Shown here in pieces: positions 34,767 through 43,012 of a stretch of DNA of 64,000 bases. Where the stretch lies: NCBI GenBank assembly GCA_964591295.1, contig CAZQAG010000002.1, positions 27,809 to 91,808 of the forward strand, in the 5' to 3' direction. Source of the stretch: VAXT01 sp964591295. GTDB taxonomy: Bacteria; Actinomycetota; Thermoleophilia; Gaiellales; Gaiellaceae. A program made the position numbers and the translations under genes. The notes beneath the pieces were generated by a model. The model made no database searches. It was not told where the DNA came from and worked only from the letters and a program-made list of their open reading frames with translations. The stretch's first letter is position 1, and each line of letters opens with the position of its first letter.

Positions 34767-35279
34767 ATGTTCATTGCACCTACCGAAGTCCAGAGCAAAA
34801 AGCTGAAGCGCCGCCTGCGCGGCTACAGCCGCGACGACGTCGAGCAGCTGCTTCGAGAGGTCGTGGCGAGCTACCAGCAGGTGTGGCGCGAGCGTGATCA
34901 GCTGCTCGCGCGGCTAGAGGTGGCCGAGAAGGAGCTGGCGCCGCTGCGAGAAGCCGAGCGCCACCTCACCGACAGCCTCGTCACCGCCGAGCGCGCCGCT
35001 GCCGAGATTCGTGCCCAGGCCGCGCTCGATGCCGAGGCGCTTCTGGAGCAGGCGCGGGCCAAGAGCGAAGCTCAGCACTCGGGCGAAAAGGACCAAAGCA
35101 CCCGGCTCAAGAACGAGATCGAGCGGCTCGAGATGGTGAAACGAGAGCTGAGCGCGAGCCTCCGCGCCGTCCTGCTTGCGGGTCTCGAGCTGGTAGACGA
35201 CCGTGAGCCGACCAAGCCGACCCCCGTCGTCGAGCTGCCGCCTTCAGCGCAGAAGACGCCCGACCACGCGACCGCGTAG
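34767..35279 (+). CDS. DivIVA-domain coiled-coil protein, copy 2
   Basis: 170 residues. FIAPTEVQSKKLKRRLRGYS starts the DivIVA N-terminal motif. The coiled coil (~25-130) contains one DAEALLEQARAKSE block against two in copy 1. The C-termini are nearly identical (AQKTPDHATA against THKTPDPATA), also at base level (AAGACGCCCGACC.CGCGACC). Likely role is polar or septal scaffolding. AAAGAT at 34752-34757 ends 9 nt before the ATG. Confidence 0.8.
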   Translation: MFIAPTEVQSKKLKRRLRGYSRDDVEQLLREVVASYQQVWRERDQLLARLEVAEKELAPLREAERHLTDSLVTAERAAAEIRAQAALDAEALLEQARAKSEAQHSGEKDQSTRLKNEIERLEMVKRELSASLRAVLLAGLELVDDREPTKPTPVVELPPSAQKTPDHATA

Positions 35280-35300
35280 GAAGGCGCCCGGCGGTTACTG

Positions 35301-35909
35301 ATGGTCAAGCCAGGGAGATCGCGGAATTACTTCGGCGCAGCCCACGTGCTGGTGCTGCTCGGGGTCGCCGCCCTCATTGCTTCGCCTGCCTCCGCGGCGC
35401 CCGAGCCTGATCCGAAGCCGGTTCCCAGACCCCAGCCCGCTCCGCCTCCTCCGGTCTTCCAACCCGTTGCGCCCGCACCGGTCGTCGTCTCTCCGACGGC
35501 CGCGGAGCGTGCCGCTGCGACCCGCCGTGCCGCCAGGGCCCGAGCTGCGCGCCTTGCTCGGCAGCAGGCCGCCGCGCGTGCGAAGGCGGCTCGTGCGAAG
35601 GCGGCTCGAGCGGAGGCGGCCCGTGCGAAGGCCGCTCGAGACGCGGCGCGGAAGAAGAGAGTTGCGGTCAGTGGCCGATCGCGTCAGCGGGAGGCGATCG
35701 TTTCTCCACCGAAGGCGACGGTCGCGGTGGCCGACCCGCTCCTGGCCGTCCTCTTCGGGCTCACGACTGCCTTCCTGATTCTCGCGGCCTCGCCAGTCTC
35801 GGCGATCCCCTGGAACGGCGCCGCGCGCGTGCTCGTCGCCCGGCGCCGGGCCTTCACGCTCTGTGGGGCCGCCGGGCTCGTTGCCGTCTTCGTCCACATG
35901 GTCTTCTAG
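35301..35909 (+). CDS. Membrane-anchored Ala/Pro-rich protein
   Basis: 202 residues. The signal-like segment is VLVLLGVAALIASPASAAPE. A Pro-rich stretch (PKPVPRPQPAPPPPV) follows, then a long Ala/Arg/Lys segment containing repeats of AKAAR. Two hydrophobic segments close the protein (LLAVLFGLTTAFLILAASPV and LCGAAGLVAVFVHMVF). The basic Ala-rich rod may bind acidic (sulfated) polymer or cell-wall material. No family recognised. Directly followed by the HYR protein. Confidence 0.6.
   Translation: MVKPGRSRNYFGAAHVLVLLGVAALIASPASAAPEPDPKPVPRPQPAPPPPVFQPVAPAPVVVSPTAAERAAATRRAARARAARLARQQAAARAKAARAKAARAEAARAKAARDAARKKRVAVSGRSRQREAIVSPPKATVAVADPLLAVLFGLTTAFLILAASPVSAIPWNGAARVLVARRRAFTLCGAAGLVAVFVHMVF
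35580..35639 (+). repeat. Four 15-bp tandem repeats (AKAAR)
   Basis: Unit GCGAAGGCGGCTCGT: copies 1 and 2 differ only at the last base, and copies 3 and 4 differ at one to three bases. The unit encodes AKAAR or AEAAR within the Ala-rich region of the preceding gene. Confidence 0.8.
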
Positions 35910-35917
35910 GAGCTCCG

Positions 35918-36763
35918 GTGCGCACGATTCTCCGCCCCTTTCTCGTCCTCGTCGTCGTAGTGCTGCTGACGCCCTTGGCGGCGGTGGCTACGGATGCGAT
36001 TGTCCTCGAGGTTCCGCAAGACCTGACGGTGGAGGCCACGGGCCCAACGGGCGCGAAGGTCACGTACTCGGTTGCCGCGCGCGCCGGAGACGGCCGCGTG
36101 CTGCCCGTCACCTGCGACCGTGCCTCCGGCAGCATCTTCCCGCTCGGCGAGACGACGGTGCAGTGCTCGGCCACCGATTCCCTTCAGAACGAGACCGTCG
36201 TCAAGCAGTTCAGGGTTACCGTCCTGGACCGAACGCCTCCGTTCGTCTCCGTACCGTTCAAGAAGACGGTCCGGACGAGCGACCGCTCGGGCGCGACCGT
36301 TCATTTCGTGGCGACGGCGGTCGATCTCGTTGACGGGCGGGTCCCCGCGAAATGCTCGCCGTCCCCGGGCAGGTACCTTCGGGTTGGTACGACCCGTGTC
36401 ACCTGCACTGCGACCGACAAGCGCGGAAATACCGGCTCGCGCGCCTTCAATGTGAAGGTCGTCTTCAGGCTCTACGCGCCGCCTCCCGGGGATTGGGTCT
36501 CGGCGCCGCCGCGCCTGGCCTGGTTCCGGGTCCCGAGGGCGACGTACTACAACGTTCAGGTTTTCCGGCTAGGCGAGAAGGTGTTGAGCGCGTGGCCGAC
36601 CAGCCCGAGCCTGCGAATGCGACCGAGCTGGACGTACCGAGGTCGCACGTTCCGGCTCACGTCGGGCACCTACACGTGGTTTGTCTTTCCCGGATTCGGA
36701 GATCCCGAGCAGGCTCGGTACGGGCGGCTGGTCGGGAGCAGCTCGTTTTTGGTCGTGTCCTGA
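35918..36763 (+). CDS. Secreted protein with two HYR domains
   Basis: 281 residues from a GTG. Signal peptide ILRPFLVLVVVVLLTPLAAV. Two hyalin-repeat (HYR) domains follow: LEVPQDLTVEATGPTGAKVT to VTVLD, then SVPFKKTVRTSDRSGATVHF to NVKVV. Each has the paired Cys (TCDRAS/QCSATD and KCSPSP/TCTATD). The C-terminal ~90 residues form a different domain (PPRLAWFRVPRATYYNVQVF) resembling a fibronectin-III-like unit. Likely cell-surface adhesion or matrix binding. Confidence 0.75.
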   Translation: MRTILRPFLVLVVVVLLTPLAAVATDAIVLEVPQDLTVEATGPTGAKVTYSVAARAGDGRVLPVTCDRASGSIFPLGETTVQCSATDSLQNETVVKQFRVTVLDRTPPFVSVPFKKTVRTSDRSGATVHFVATAVDLVDGRVPAKCSPSPGRYLRVGTTRVTCTATDKRGNTGSRAFNVKVVFRLYAPPPGDWVSAPPRLAWFRVPRATYYNVQVFRLGEKVLSAWPTSPSLRMRPSWTYRGRTFRLTSGTYTWFVFPGFGDPEQARYGRLVGSSSFLVVS

Positions 36764-36833
36764 TCCTAGGAGGGCGTCAAACGCCGTACTCCTGACCGAA
36801 GAGCGGGGAGTGGGGAGCGTCCTGAGTCCCTCT

Positions 36834-36839
36834 TACAAT
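36834..36839 (+). promoter_or_regulatory. Candidate -10 box of dnaE
   Basis: TACAAT ends 11 nt before the TTG start at 36851; no Shine-Dalgarno sequence is present. Confidence 0.4.
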
Positions 36840-36850
36840 GGGCCGTCCCC

Positions 36851-39800
36851 TTGGCCGCCGACTTCGTCCACCTGCACGTTCACTCCGAGTTCTCGATCCT
36901 CGACGGCGCCTGCCGCATCCCGGAGCTCGCTGAGCGGGCCGCCGAGCTCGAGATGCCGGCGGTCGGGCTCACCGACCACGGGTCGCTGGCCGGCGCGGTA
37001 CAGCACTACAAGCACGCAACGAAGCAGGGCGTCAAGCCGATCATCGGCTGTGAGGTCTACGTCTGTGACGACGCGTCGAAGCAGGAGAAGGGCTACGCGC
37101 ACCTGACGCTGCTCGCCGAGTCGAACGAGGGCTACGGCAACCTCATCAAGCTCGCCTCAGCAGGCTATTTGCAGGGGTATTACTACAAGCCGCGCGTCGA
37201 CTGGTCGCTCCTCGAGAGCCACTCCAAGGGACTGATCGCGCTCTCCGGGTGCCTCTCCGGGCGCGTCTCGAAGGCGCTCGAGGAATCGCGCGAGGGCGAC
37301 GCGGCGGGCGACCTCGACCGGCTCGTCCAGGTCTTCGGGCGCGACTCGACCTACGTCGAGATCCAGAACGCGGGGCTCGAGCAGCAGGCGCGCATCAACC
37401 CGCTCCTGGCGCGGCTCGCGGAGGGGACGGGCCTGCCGCTCGTCGCAACCGGCGACGTCCACTACCTGCGCCATGAAGACGCGCGCGCACACGAGGCGCT
37501 GCTCTGCATCCAGTCGGGCGACTCGCTCAAGAATCCGAACCACTGGCGCTTCGACACGGATCAGTTCTTCTTCAAGACGCCGAACGAGATGGCGCACGAC
37601 TTCGCCGAGTACCCGCAGGCGCTTGCGAGGACGCTCGAGATCGCCGAGCGCTGCAACGTCGAGATCGAGCTCGGGACGATCCGGCTGCCGCGCTTCCCCG
37701 TCCCGGAGGGTCGCGACGCCTTCGACTACCTCGTCGAGCTCTGTGAGAAAGGCCTGGAAAAGCGGTACGAAACCGTGACTCCCGAGCTTCAGGAGCGGAT
37801 GAAGTTCGAGCTGAAGACGGTTCGGGAGATGGGCTTCGCGGACTACTTCCTGATCGTCTGGGACTTCGTCCGCTTCGCGAAGCAGAACGGCATCCAGGTC
37901 GGCCCCGGCCGCGGCTCGGCGGCGGGCTCGCTCGCCGCCTACTGCCTCCAGATCACCGACATCGATCCCATGCGCTACGACCTCCTCTTCGAGCGCTTCC
38001 TCAATCCGGGGCGCAAGTCCATGCCCGACATGGACATCGACTTCGCCGTCGCCGGGCGCGACCGGGTCATCAACTATGTCGCCGAGAAGTACGGGCGCGA
38101 CCGCGTGGCCCAGATCATCACCTTCGGGACGATGATGGCCCGCGCGGCCGTGCGCGACGCGGGCCGCGTGCTCGAAGTCCCGTACGGCACCGTCGACAAG
38201 ATCGCGAAGCTGATTCCCGAGGGCGTGAAGGTCTACCTCGACGATTGCCTCAAGCCTGGCTCCGACCTGAAGGCGGCCTACGACGGCGATCCGCAGGTGA
38301 AGGAGATCGTCGATCTCGCCAAGCCGCTCGAGGGTCTCGTCCGCCAGGACTCGATCCACGCAGCCGGCGTCGTGATCGGCGACCGACCTCTGACGGATTA
38401 CCTTCCTTTGCAGCGGAAAGGCGAAGGCGAGGAGACGGTCACGCAGTTCGGGATGTGGGACGTCGAGGAGCTCGGCCTGCTGAAGATGGACTTCCTGGGG
38501 CTCCGCAACCTCGACGTGATCGACAAGACGCTCGACCTCGTCGGCGGGCTCGACCTGACGAAGATCCCGCTCGACGACCGCAAGACGTACGAGATGCTCG
38601 CGCGCGGCGAGGCCGCCGGGGTTTTCCAGTTCGAGTCGTCCGGGATGCGCGAGGCGCTCAAGCAGGTTCGGCCCACGCAGTTCGAGGATCTCATCGCCCT
38701 GGTTGCGCTCTACCGCCCCGGGCCCATGCAATACATCCAATCGTACGCGCGTCGCAAGAACGGACTGGAGCCGGTCACATACATCGACCCGCGGCTGGAA
38801 CCAATCCTTTCGGACACGTACGGAATAGCCGTGTACCAAGAGGACTACATGCAGATCGCGAAGCAGGTCGCCGGCTTCTCGCCCGCCGAGGCCGACGACC
38901 TGCGGAAGGCGATCGGCAAGAAGATCCACGCGCTGATGGCCTCCCTCAAGGAGAAGTTCCTCGAGGGCTGCGCTCAGAACGGGTTTACGCCTGCGGTCGC
39001 AAACCAGCTCTGGAAAGACACCGAGTCGTCACAGGACTACTCGTTCAACAAATCGCATGCGGCCGGCTACGCCCTGATCGCCTACCGAACGGCCTGGCTG
39101 CGCGCGAACCATCCGCACGAGTACATGGCTGCGCTGATCTCGTCCGTGATGAACACGAAGGACCGCGTTCCGATCTACGTGAACGCCTGCCACGAGATGG
39201 GGATCGAGGTGCAGCCGCCTGATGTGAACGAGTCGGACTGCGACTTCGCCGTCGTTGAGGGGAAGATTCGCTTCGGCCTGAACGCCGTCAAGAACGTCGG
39301 CGACTCGGCGGCGCGCGCGATCGTGGCGGCGCGGGCCGATGGCGGGCCGTTCACGTCGCTCTGGAACTTCACCGAGCGGGTCGACCCCCAGGTTGCGAAC
39401 AAGCGCGCGCTGGAAGCGCTGGTCAGGTGCGGGGCTCTGGACTCGACCGGCGACTCGCGCGGCGGAATGCTCCAGGTGCTCGACTCGGCTGCGGCCTGGG
39501 GCGGCCGGATGCAGGCCGATCGGATCGCCGGCCAGGGCTCGATCTTCGACCTCGGCGACGCGGAGGAGTCGCGGCCCGAGCAGCACCCGCCGGTTCCGGT
39601 GATCGAGCTGGACAAGAACGAGCTCCTGCGAATGGAGAAGGAGACCCTTGGCGTCTACGTCTCGGAACACCCGTTGCAGGCGATCCGCGAGCAGCTTCGG
39701 CGCAAGACCGACTGCGGGCTCGCGGAGGCCGAGAAGCGGCGCGACGGCGAGGTCGTCACCGTCGGCGGCATCGTCGGCGCCGTCAAGCACCTGACCACGA

Positions 39801-40234
39801 AGAAGGGCGAGCCGATGGTGTTCATGCGGCTCGACGACCTGACCGGCTCGACGGAGGTCGTCGTCTTCAACTCGGTCTACACGGCGGCGCGCGATCTGAT
39901 CGAGCTCGACAGCGTGCTCGTCGTGAAGGGCCGCATCGACCACAAGCAGGAGGGCGAGACGAAGCTGCTCGCAATGGAGGTCTCGGCGTTCGAGGCGATC
40001 GCCGAGCGGCGCGAGGTGCGCCTGAAGGTCGATGGGCAGAAGGCGCCGGCGGGGATCGTCCGCAGTCTCGCCGGGGTCGTCAAGGAGTTCCCGGGCGAGA
40101 CGCCGGTGATCGTCGCGATCGCCACCTCGCAGGGCGAGACGACGCTCGCGCTCGGACCGGACTACCGGGTCAAGCCGGAGCCGGATTTCTTCGCCGAGGT
40201 GAAATCGCTCCTCGGCGAAGCCGCTGTGGCATAG
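36851..40234 (+). CDS. dnaE: DNA polymerase III subunit alpha
   Basis: 1,127 residues from a TTG. Main replicative polymerase. The PHP domain opens with FVHLHVHSEFSILDGA. The polymerase active site is PDMDIDFA (Asp393, Asp395), and the third Asp is in KMDFLGL (Asp547). GPGRGSAAGSL and YQEDYMQIA are conserved palm and fingers segments. An OB-fold (VTVGGIVGAVKHLTTKKG) and a C-terminal part follow. Size and layout match bacterial DnaE1. It stands alone on its own promoter (TACAAT just upstream). Confidence 0.97.
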   Translation: MAADFVHLHVHSEFSILDGACRIPELAERAAELEMPAVGLTDHGSLAGAVQHYKHATKQGVKPIIGCEVYVCDDASKQEKGYAHLTLLAESNEGYGNLIKLASAGYLQGYYYKPRVDWSLLESHSKGLIALSGCLSGRVSKALEESREGDAAGDLDRLVQVFGRDSTYVEIQNAGLEQQARINPLLARLAEGTGLPLVATGDVHYLRHEDARAHEALLCIQSGDSLKNPNHWRFDTDQFFFKTPNEMAHDFAEYPQALARTLEIAERCNVEIELGTIRLPRFPVPEGRDAFDYLVELCEKGLEKRYETVTPELQERMKFELKTVREMGFADYFLIVWDFVRFAKQNGIQVGPGRGSAAGSLAAYCLQITDIDPMRYDLLFERFLNPGRKSMPDMDIDFAVAGRDRVINYVAEKYGRDRVAQIITFGTMMARAAVRDAGRVLEVPYGTVDKIAKLIPEGVKVYLDDCLKPGSDLKAAYDGDPQVKEIVDLAKPLEGLVRQDSIHAAGVVIGDRPLTDYLPLQRKGEGEETVTQFGMWDVEELGLLKMDFLGLRNLDVIDKTLDLVGGLDLTKIPLDDRKTYEMLARGEAAGVFQFESSGMREALKQVRPTQFEDLIALVALYRPGPMQYIQSYARRKNGLEPVTYIDPRLEPILSDTYGIAVYQEDYMQIAKQVAGFSPAEADDLRKAIGKKIHALMASLKEKFLEGCAQNGFTPAVANQLWKDTESSQDYSFNKSHAAGYALIAYRTAWLRANHPHEYMAALISSVMNTKDRVPIYVNACHEMGIEVQPPDVNESDCDFAVVEGKIRFGLNAVKNVGDSAARAIVAARADGGPFTSLWNFTERVDPQVANKRALEALVRCGALDSTGDSRGGMLQVLDSAAAWGGRMQADRIAGQGSIFDLGDAEESRPEQHPPVPVIELDKNELLRMEKETLGVYVSEHPLQAIREQLRRKTDCGLAEAEKRRDGEVVTVGGIVGAVKHLTTKKGEPMVFMRLDDLTGSTEVVVFNSVYTAARDLIELDSVLVVKGRIDHKQEGETKLLAMEVSAFEAIAERREVRLKVDGQKAPAGIVRSLAGVVKEFPGETPVIVAIATSQGETTLALGPDYRVKPEPDFFAEVKSLLGEAAVA

Positions 40235-40255
40235 CGCTCGCCCTAAGCTCCGGGT

Positions 40256-40357
40256 GTGGCCATTCGGATCCAGTTCGGCGACGAACGCGATGCCGGGGCC
40301 GCTGTTTCCGTCTACGAGCGGTCGAATCTCGCCCGTCGGCAGGGGGTCTGGGGCTAA
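40256..40357 (+). pseudogene. Truncated N-terminus of a GNAT acetyltransferase-like gene
   Basis: A GTG at 40256 starts a 33-codon reading that ends at TAA (40355-40357). It encodes IRIQFGDERDAGAAVSVYE, then RSNLARRQGVWG, which resembles the first strand and helix of GNAT acetyltransferases. TAAGCT at 40244-40249 ends 6 nt before the start, so it kept a promoter-like box. The rest of the domain (about 110 residues) is missing. Confidence 0.45.
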
Positions 40358-40429
40358 CCGGGCGTCGCGGGTCCAGTTCAGCGCGCATCTTCTAAGTCGC
40401 GAGCTCTGACGGAGAGGTCTGTCCGACGT

Positions 40430-40449
40430 GGTTGTCATAATTGACAACC
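40430..40449. promoter_or_regulatory. Inverted repeat, possible operator
   Basis: GGTTGTCA (40430-40437), spacer TAAT, TGACAACC (40442-40449): perfect 8-bp arms with a short AT spacer, the form of a dimeric repressor site. It contains an outward TTGACA-like element. It is the only such site in this gap. Confidence 0.45.
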
Positions 40450-40515
40450 GTGAAAGATTCTCCTCGCCACTCTGATGTTGTGGCATTCGGCTTGGGCTGC
40501 GGGTGGTCCACGAGC

Positions 40516-40598
40516 GACATGTCTCGGTTCCGCGGAGCCGCCCGACATGACCGCTCGAGACATGTCGCGGTTCCGCGGAACCGCGGAAAGACATGTCG
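40516..40598. repeat. Intergenic palindromic repeat cluster (GACATGTC)
   Basis: The palindrome GACATGTC occurs at 40516-40523, 40559-40566 and 40590-40597, with a half copy near 40,544. The first two are followed by CGGTTCCGCGGA, and GGTTCCGCGGAACC (40569-40582) is a second perfect palindrome. The layout is like REP-type intergenic elements. Confidence 0.65.
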
Positions 40599-40702
40599 GA
40601 TTCGGCTACGTTGGAAGCGGCGCGACGGACGAGGCTGTTAGCCCGTGAAGCAGAAGCCAAGCCGGGGTGGGAAGCGAGCGGTCGCGCCGATTTGATCCGC
40701 GG

Positions 40703-40710
40703 TAGATAAT
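40703..40710 (+). promoter_or_regulatory. Candidate -10 region of the DUF1326 gene
   Basis: TAGATAAT ends 7 nt before the ATG at 40718, consistent with a leaderless message. Confidence 0.45.
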
Positions 40711-40717
40711 CCGCGTC

Positions 40718-41326
40718 ATGGCCGAGTGGCGAATCGTCGGCACCTATCTCGAGTTCTGTAACTGCGATCCCGGCTGCGGCTGCAACTTCCGCGGCTTTCC
40801 GACCTCGCCCGAGGGCAACTGCCAGGCCGTGATCAGCCACGTGATCGAGAGCGGCAGCTCAGACGGGACGGATCTCGTTGGCGCCAAGGCGTCGTGGGCA
40901 CTCTGGTGGCCGGGCCCGATCCACGAGGGGAACGGCAAAGGCCACGCCTACCTCGATTGCGCTGACGAGCAGTACGAGGCGCTTGCGCGGATCTGGCGCG
41001 GGGAGGAGGGCTACGGCCTCTTCGAGGTCTTCAACTCGATGCTCGACGAGCCGACCGCGGTTGAACGGGCGACGATCGACATGACCGTGGACGGAAGGCG
41101 CTCACGCGTCTCGATCGAGGGGGTCACAGAGAACCAGATGACACCGCTCACGAATCCCGTCACCGGAGAGGAGAACGAGGTGCGGATCGTCAAGACAAGC
41201 GGTTTTATCTGGCGAGACGGCGAGATCGCCCAAGGCGAGACGTTCCGCGTCGACCTCCCGGAGATGAGCTGGGATCTCCAAGGGAGACATTCGGTTTTCT
41301 CGACCTTCGATTACACGAACGCCTAA
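40718..41326 (+). CDS. DUF1326 domain protein
   Basis: 202 residues. The N-terminus WRIVGTYLEFCNCDPGCGCN, with its Cys cluster (CNCDPGCGCNF), is the hallmark of DUF1326. KASWALWWPGPIHEGNGKGH and WRGEEGYGLFEVFNSM are other conserved stretches. The Cys cluster might bind a metal. Stand-alone gene; role unknown. Confidence 0.85.
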   Translation: MAEWRIVGTYLEFCNCDPGCGCNFRGFPTSPEGNCQAVISHVIESGSSDGTDLVGAKASWALWWPGPIHEGNGKGHAYLDCADEQYEALARIWRGEEGYGLFEVFNSMLDEPTAVERATIDMTVDGRRSRVSIEGVTENQMTPLTNPVTGEENEVRIVKTSGFIWRDGEIAQGETFRVDLPEMSWDLQGRHSVFSTFDYTNA

Positions 41327-41371
41327 GCACCCCGAGGGGCGGCTCCTCAGACCGGGCTGCGGACGTTAGCG

Positions 41372-41683
41372 TTAGGCCGAGGAGGGTACGGCGGTGCCTA
41401 CTTGCGCGACGACGTCGAGGCAGTGGACGGAGACGACGATGCCGTCGACCTGCTTTGCGGCTTGTTGCCGCAGGCCGGCCGCCTGGACCTCGCTTGCCTC
41501 CATCGCGGTTCGGCTGTCCCAGAAGGTCATGGACATGATCACGCCGTCTTCCGCATCGGTGAGCACGGAACCGCCTCGCAGTCCCTCGAGGCCCTCGATC
41601 TGCGACACGGCCTCCCGGAAAGCTTCGACCGCTTCCTCCATCCGCGCAGGCTCGACTTCGTAGCGTGCGACTCGTGCGAACAT
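41372..41683 (-). CDS. Antibiotic biosynthesis monooxygenase (ABM) domain protein
   Basis: 103 residues from ATG at 41683: FARVARYEVEPARMEEAVEA, then GGSVLTDAEDGVIMSMTFWD and SRTAMEASEVQAAGLRQQAA. It has the length and ferredoxin-like layout of a single ABM domain. Such proteins are small oxygenases, heme-degrading enzymes or simple ligand-binding proteins. A longer open frame upstream begins inside the promoter region of the sigma-factor gene and was not used. Confidence 0.75.
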   Translation of the reverse strand: MFARVARYEVEPARMEEAVEAFREAVSQIEGLEGLRGGSVLTDAEDGVIMSMTFWDSRTAMEASEVQAAGLRQQAAKQVDGIVVSVHCLDVVAQVGTAVPSSA

Positions 41684-41762
41684 GCCGCAACTGTACCGGC
41701 TCCAGGGGACGAATCGGCTAGACGCGGGAACTTTGGGTTTTCGATCGGTGTAAGAACTAGCG

Positions 41763-42311
41763 GTGGTGAGCCGACCACCCACAGAGGAGGAGCTCGTCGA
41801 ACGAGCCAAGCGGGGCGACGAAGACGCCTATGGAGAACTCGTGCGTGCACACCAGGGAATCGCGTTCCGGACCGCGTACCTCGTGGCCGGAAGCGCCGCC
41901 GAGGGCGAGGACGCCGCGCAGGAAGCCTTCGTCAAGGCGTTTCGCGCGCTGGGCCGGTTTCGCCGCGGCGCGCCTTTTCGCCCCTGGCTGCTGCAGATCG
42001 TCGCCAACGAGGCGCGTAACCGCCGCCGCTCGTCCGGCCGCCGCGCCGCGATCGCCCTCCGCGCGGGCGAGGAAGGATCCTCGGGGGGCGCGGCTCCGTC
42101 CCCCGAGGGAGCTCTGCTCGCCGGCGAGGAGCGAGAGAGCCTGCTGGCGGCGGTCAATGCTCTGCGAGAGGAGGAGCGGCTCGTGATTGCGTGCCGCTAC
42201 TTCCTGGAGCTCTCGGAGGAGGAGACCGCGGCCGCACTCGACATCCGCCTCGGGACGGTCAAGTCGCGCACCTCGCGTGCGCTCGAGCATCTGCGGGAGA
42301 GCTATGCCTGA
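41763..42311 (+). CDS. ECF-type RNA polymerase sigma factor
   Basis: 182 residues. Region 2 is DEDAYGELVRAHQGIAFRTA to AAQEAFVKAFRAL, and PFRPWLLQIVANEARNRRR follows it. A linker comes next, then region 4: EERLVIACRYFLELSEEETA with helix-turn-helix LDIRLGTVKSRTSRALEHL. Overlaps the next gene by 8 nt, which is probably its anti-sigma factor. Confidence 0.9.
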   Translation: MVSRPPTEEELVERAKRGDEDAYGELVRAHQGIAFRTAYLVAGSAAEGEDAAQEAFVKAFRALGRFRRGAPFRPWLLQIVANEARNRRRSSGRRAAIALRAGEEGSSGGAAPSPEGALLAGEERESLLAAVNALREEERLVIACRYFLELSEEETAAALDIRLGTVKSRTSRALEHLRESYA

Positions 42312-43002
42312 GCTCGACGTCGCCCTCAGGGAGCTCGGCCGGAACGTCGAGTTCCCACCGACCCCGGACCTCGCTTCGGCCGTGCGCAGGCGCCTCGGTG
42401 AGCGGCGGCGCTCGTGGCGCCGGCCGGTCGCGATCGCTCTCACCTTGCTCCTCGTCGCGCTCGGAGCAGCGCTTGCGGTTCCGGCCGCGCGCACCGCGAT
42501 CCTCGACTGGCTCGGGATTAGCGGCGCGCGAATCGTGAGAGTCGACGAGCTTCCCCCGGTGCCGGCGACCAGCAATCTTGATCTCGGCCGCCCGGTGACA
42601 CTTGCGCAGGCGCGTCGTCTGGCGCCTTGGCTCCTGGTGCCGGACGACGCTCCAGACCGCGTCTACTACAGCACCGCCATCCCCGGCGGGAAGGTCGACT
42701 TTCTCTGGGGAACCCCGACGAGCGTGCGCCTGCTCCTCACCGAGTTTCGCGCGCGGGAGACCTTCATCGAGAAGCTGCTTAAACCGGAGGCGAGAGCCGA
42801 TCAGGTCGACGTCGGTGACCAGGGCGTCTGGCTCGAGGAGGCACACGTGTTCGCCTTTAGCGATCGCGACGGTGTCTTCCGCGAGGAGACCGCTCGGCTC
42901 GCGGGCAAGACGCTTCTCTGGGCGCAGGGCGACGTGACGTTGCGCCTGGAAGGGGAACTCTCGAAAGACGAAGCGCTCCGCATCGCCCGCTCGGCTGGTT
43001 AG
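42304..43002 (+). CDS. Membrane-anchored probable anti-sigma factor
   Basis: 232 residues. A short N-terminal cytoplasmic part (MPELDVALRELGRNVEFPPT, then SAVRRRLGERRRSWRR) precedes one membrane segment (VAIALTLLLVALGAALAVPA). The outer part is DUF4367-like (LAPWLLVPDDAPDRVYYSTA, LLTEFRARETFIEKLLKP). It starts inside the sigma-factor gene (8-nt overlap), the usual arrangement for an ECF sigma and its regulator. There is no ZAS-type His/Cys motif, so binding would be through another type of domain. Confidence 0.75.
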   Translation: MPELDVALRELGRNVEFPPTPDLASAVRRRLGERRRSWRRPVAIALTLLLVALGAALAVPAARTAILDWLGISGARIVRVDELPPVPATSNLDLGRPVTLAQARRLAPWLLVPDDAPDRVYYSTAIPGGKVDFLWGTPTSVRLLLTEFRARETFIEKLLKPEARADQVDVGDQGVWLEEAHVFAFSDRDGVFREETARLAGKTLLWAQGDVTLRLEGELSKDEALRIARSAG

Positions 43003-43012
43003 GCTCAGGCCC

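Larger units (their letters stand above)
40235..40717. other. Gene-poor gap with a gene fragment and palindromic repeats
   Basis: Contents in order: a GNAT-like fragment (40256-40357), an 8+8 bp inverted repeat (40430-40449), a repeat cluster built on GACATGTC (40516-40598), and the promoter of the DUF1326 gene (about 40,705). No intact gene is seen. Confidence 0.6.

Noticed and set aside
37157..38929. 590-codon reverse-strand open frame inside dnaE
   Set aside because: Antisense shadow of a well-conserved gene.
40516..40598. Repeats as CRISPR array
   Set aside because: Units are short, palindromic and unevenly spaced, with no spacers of constant length and no cas genes.
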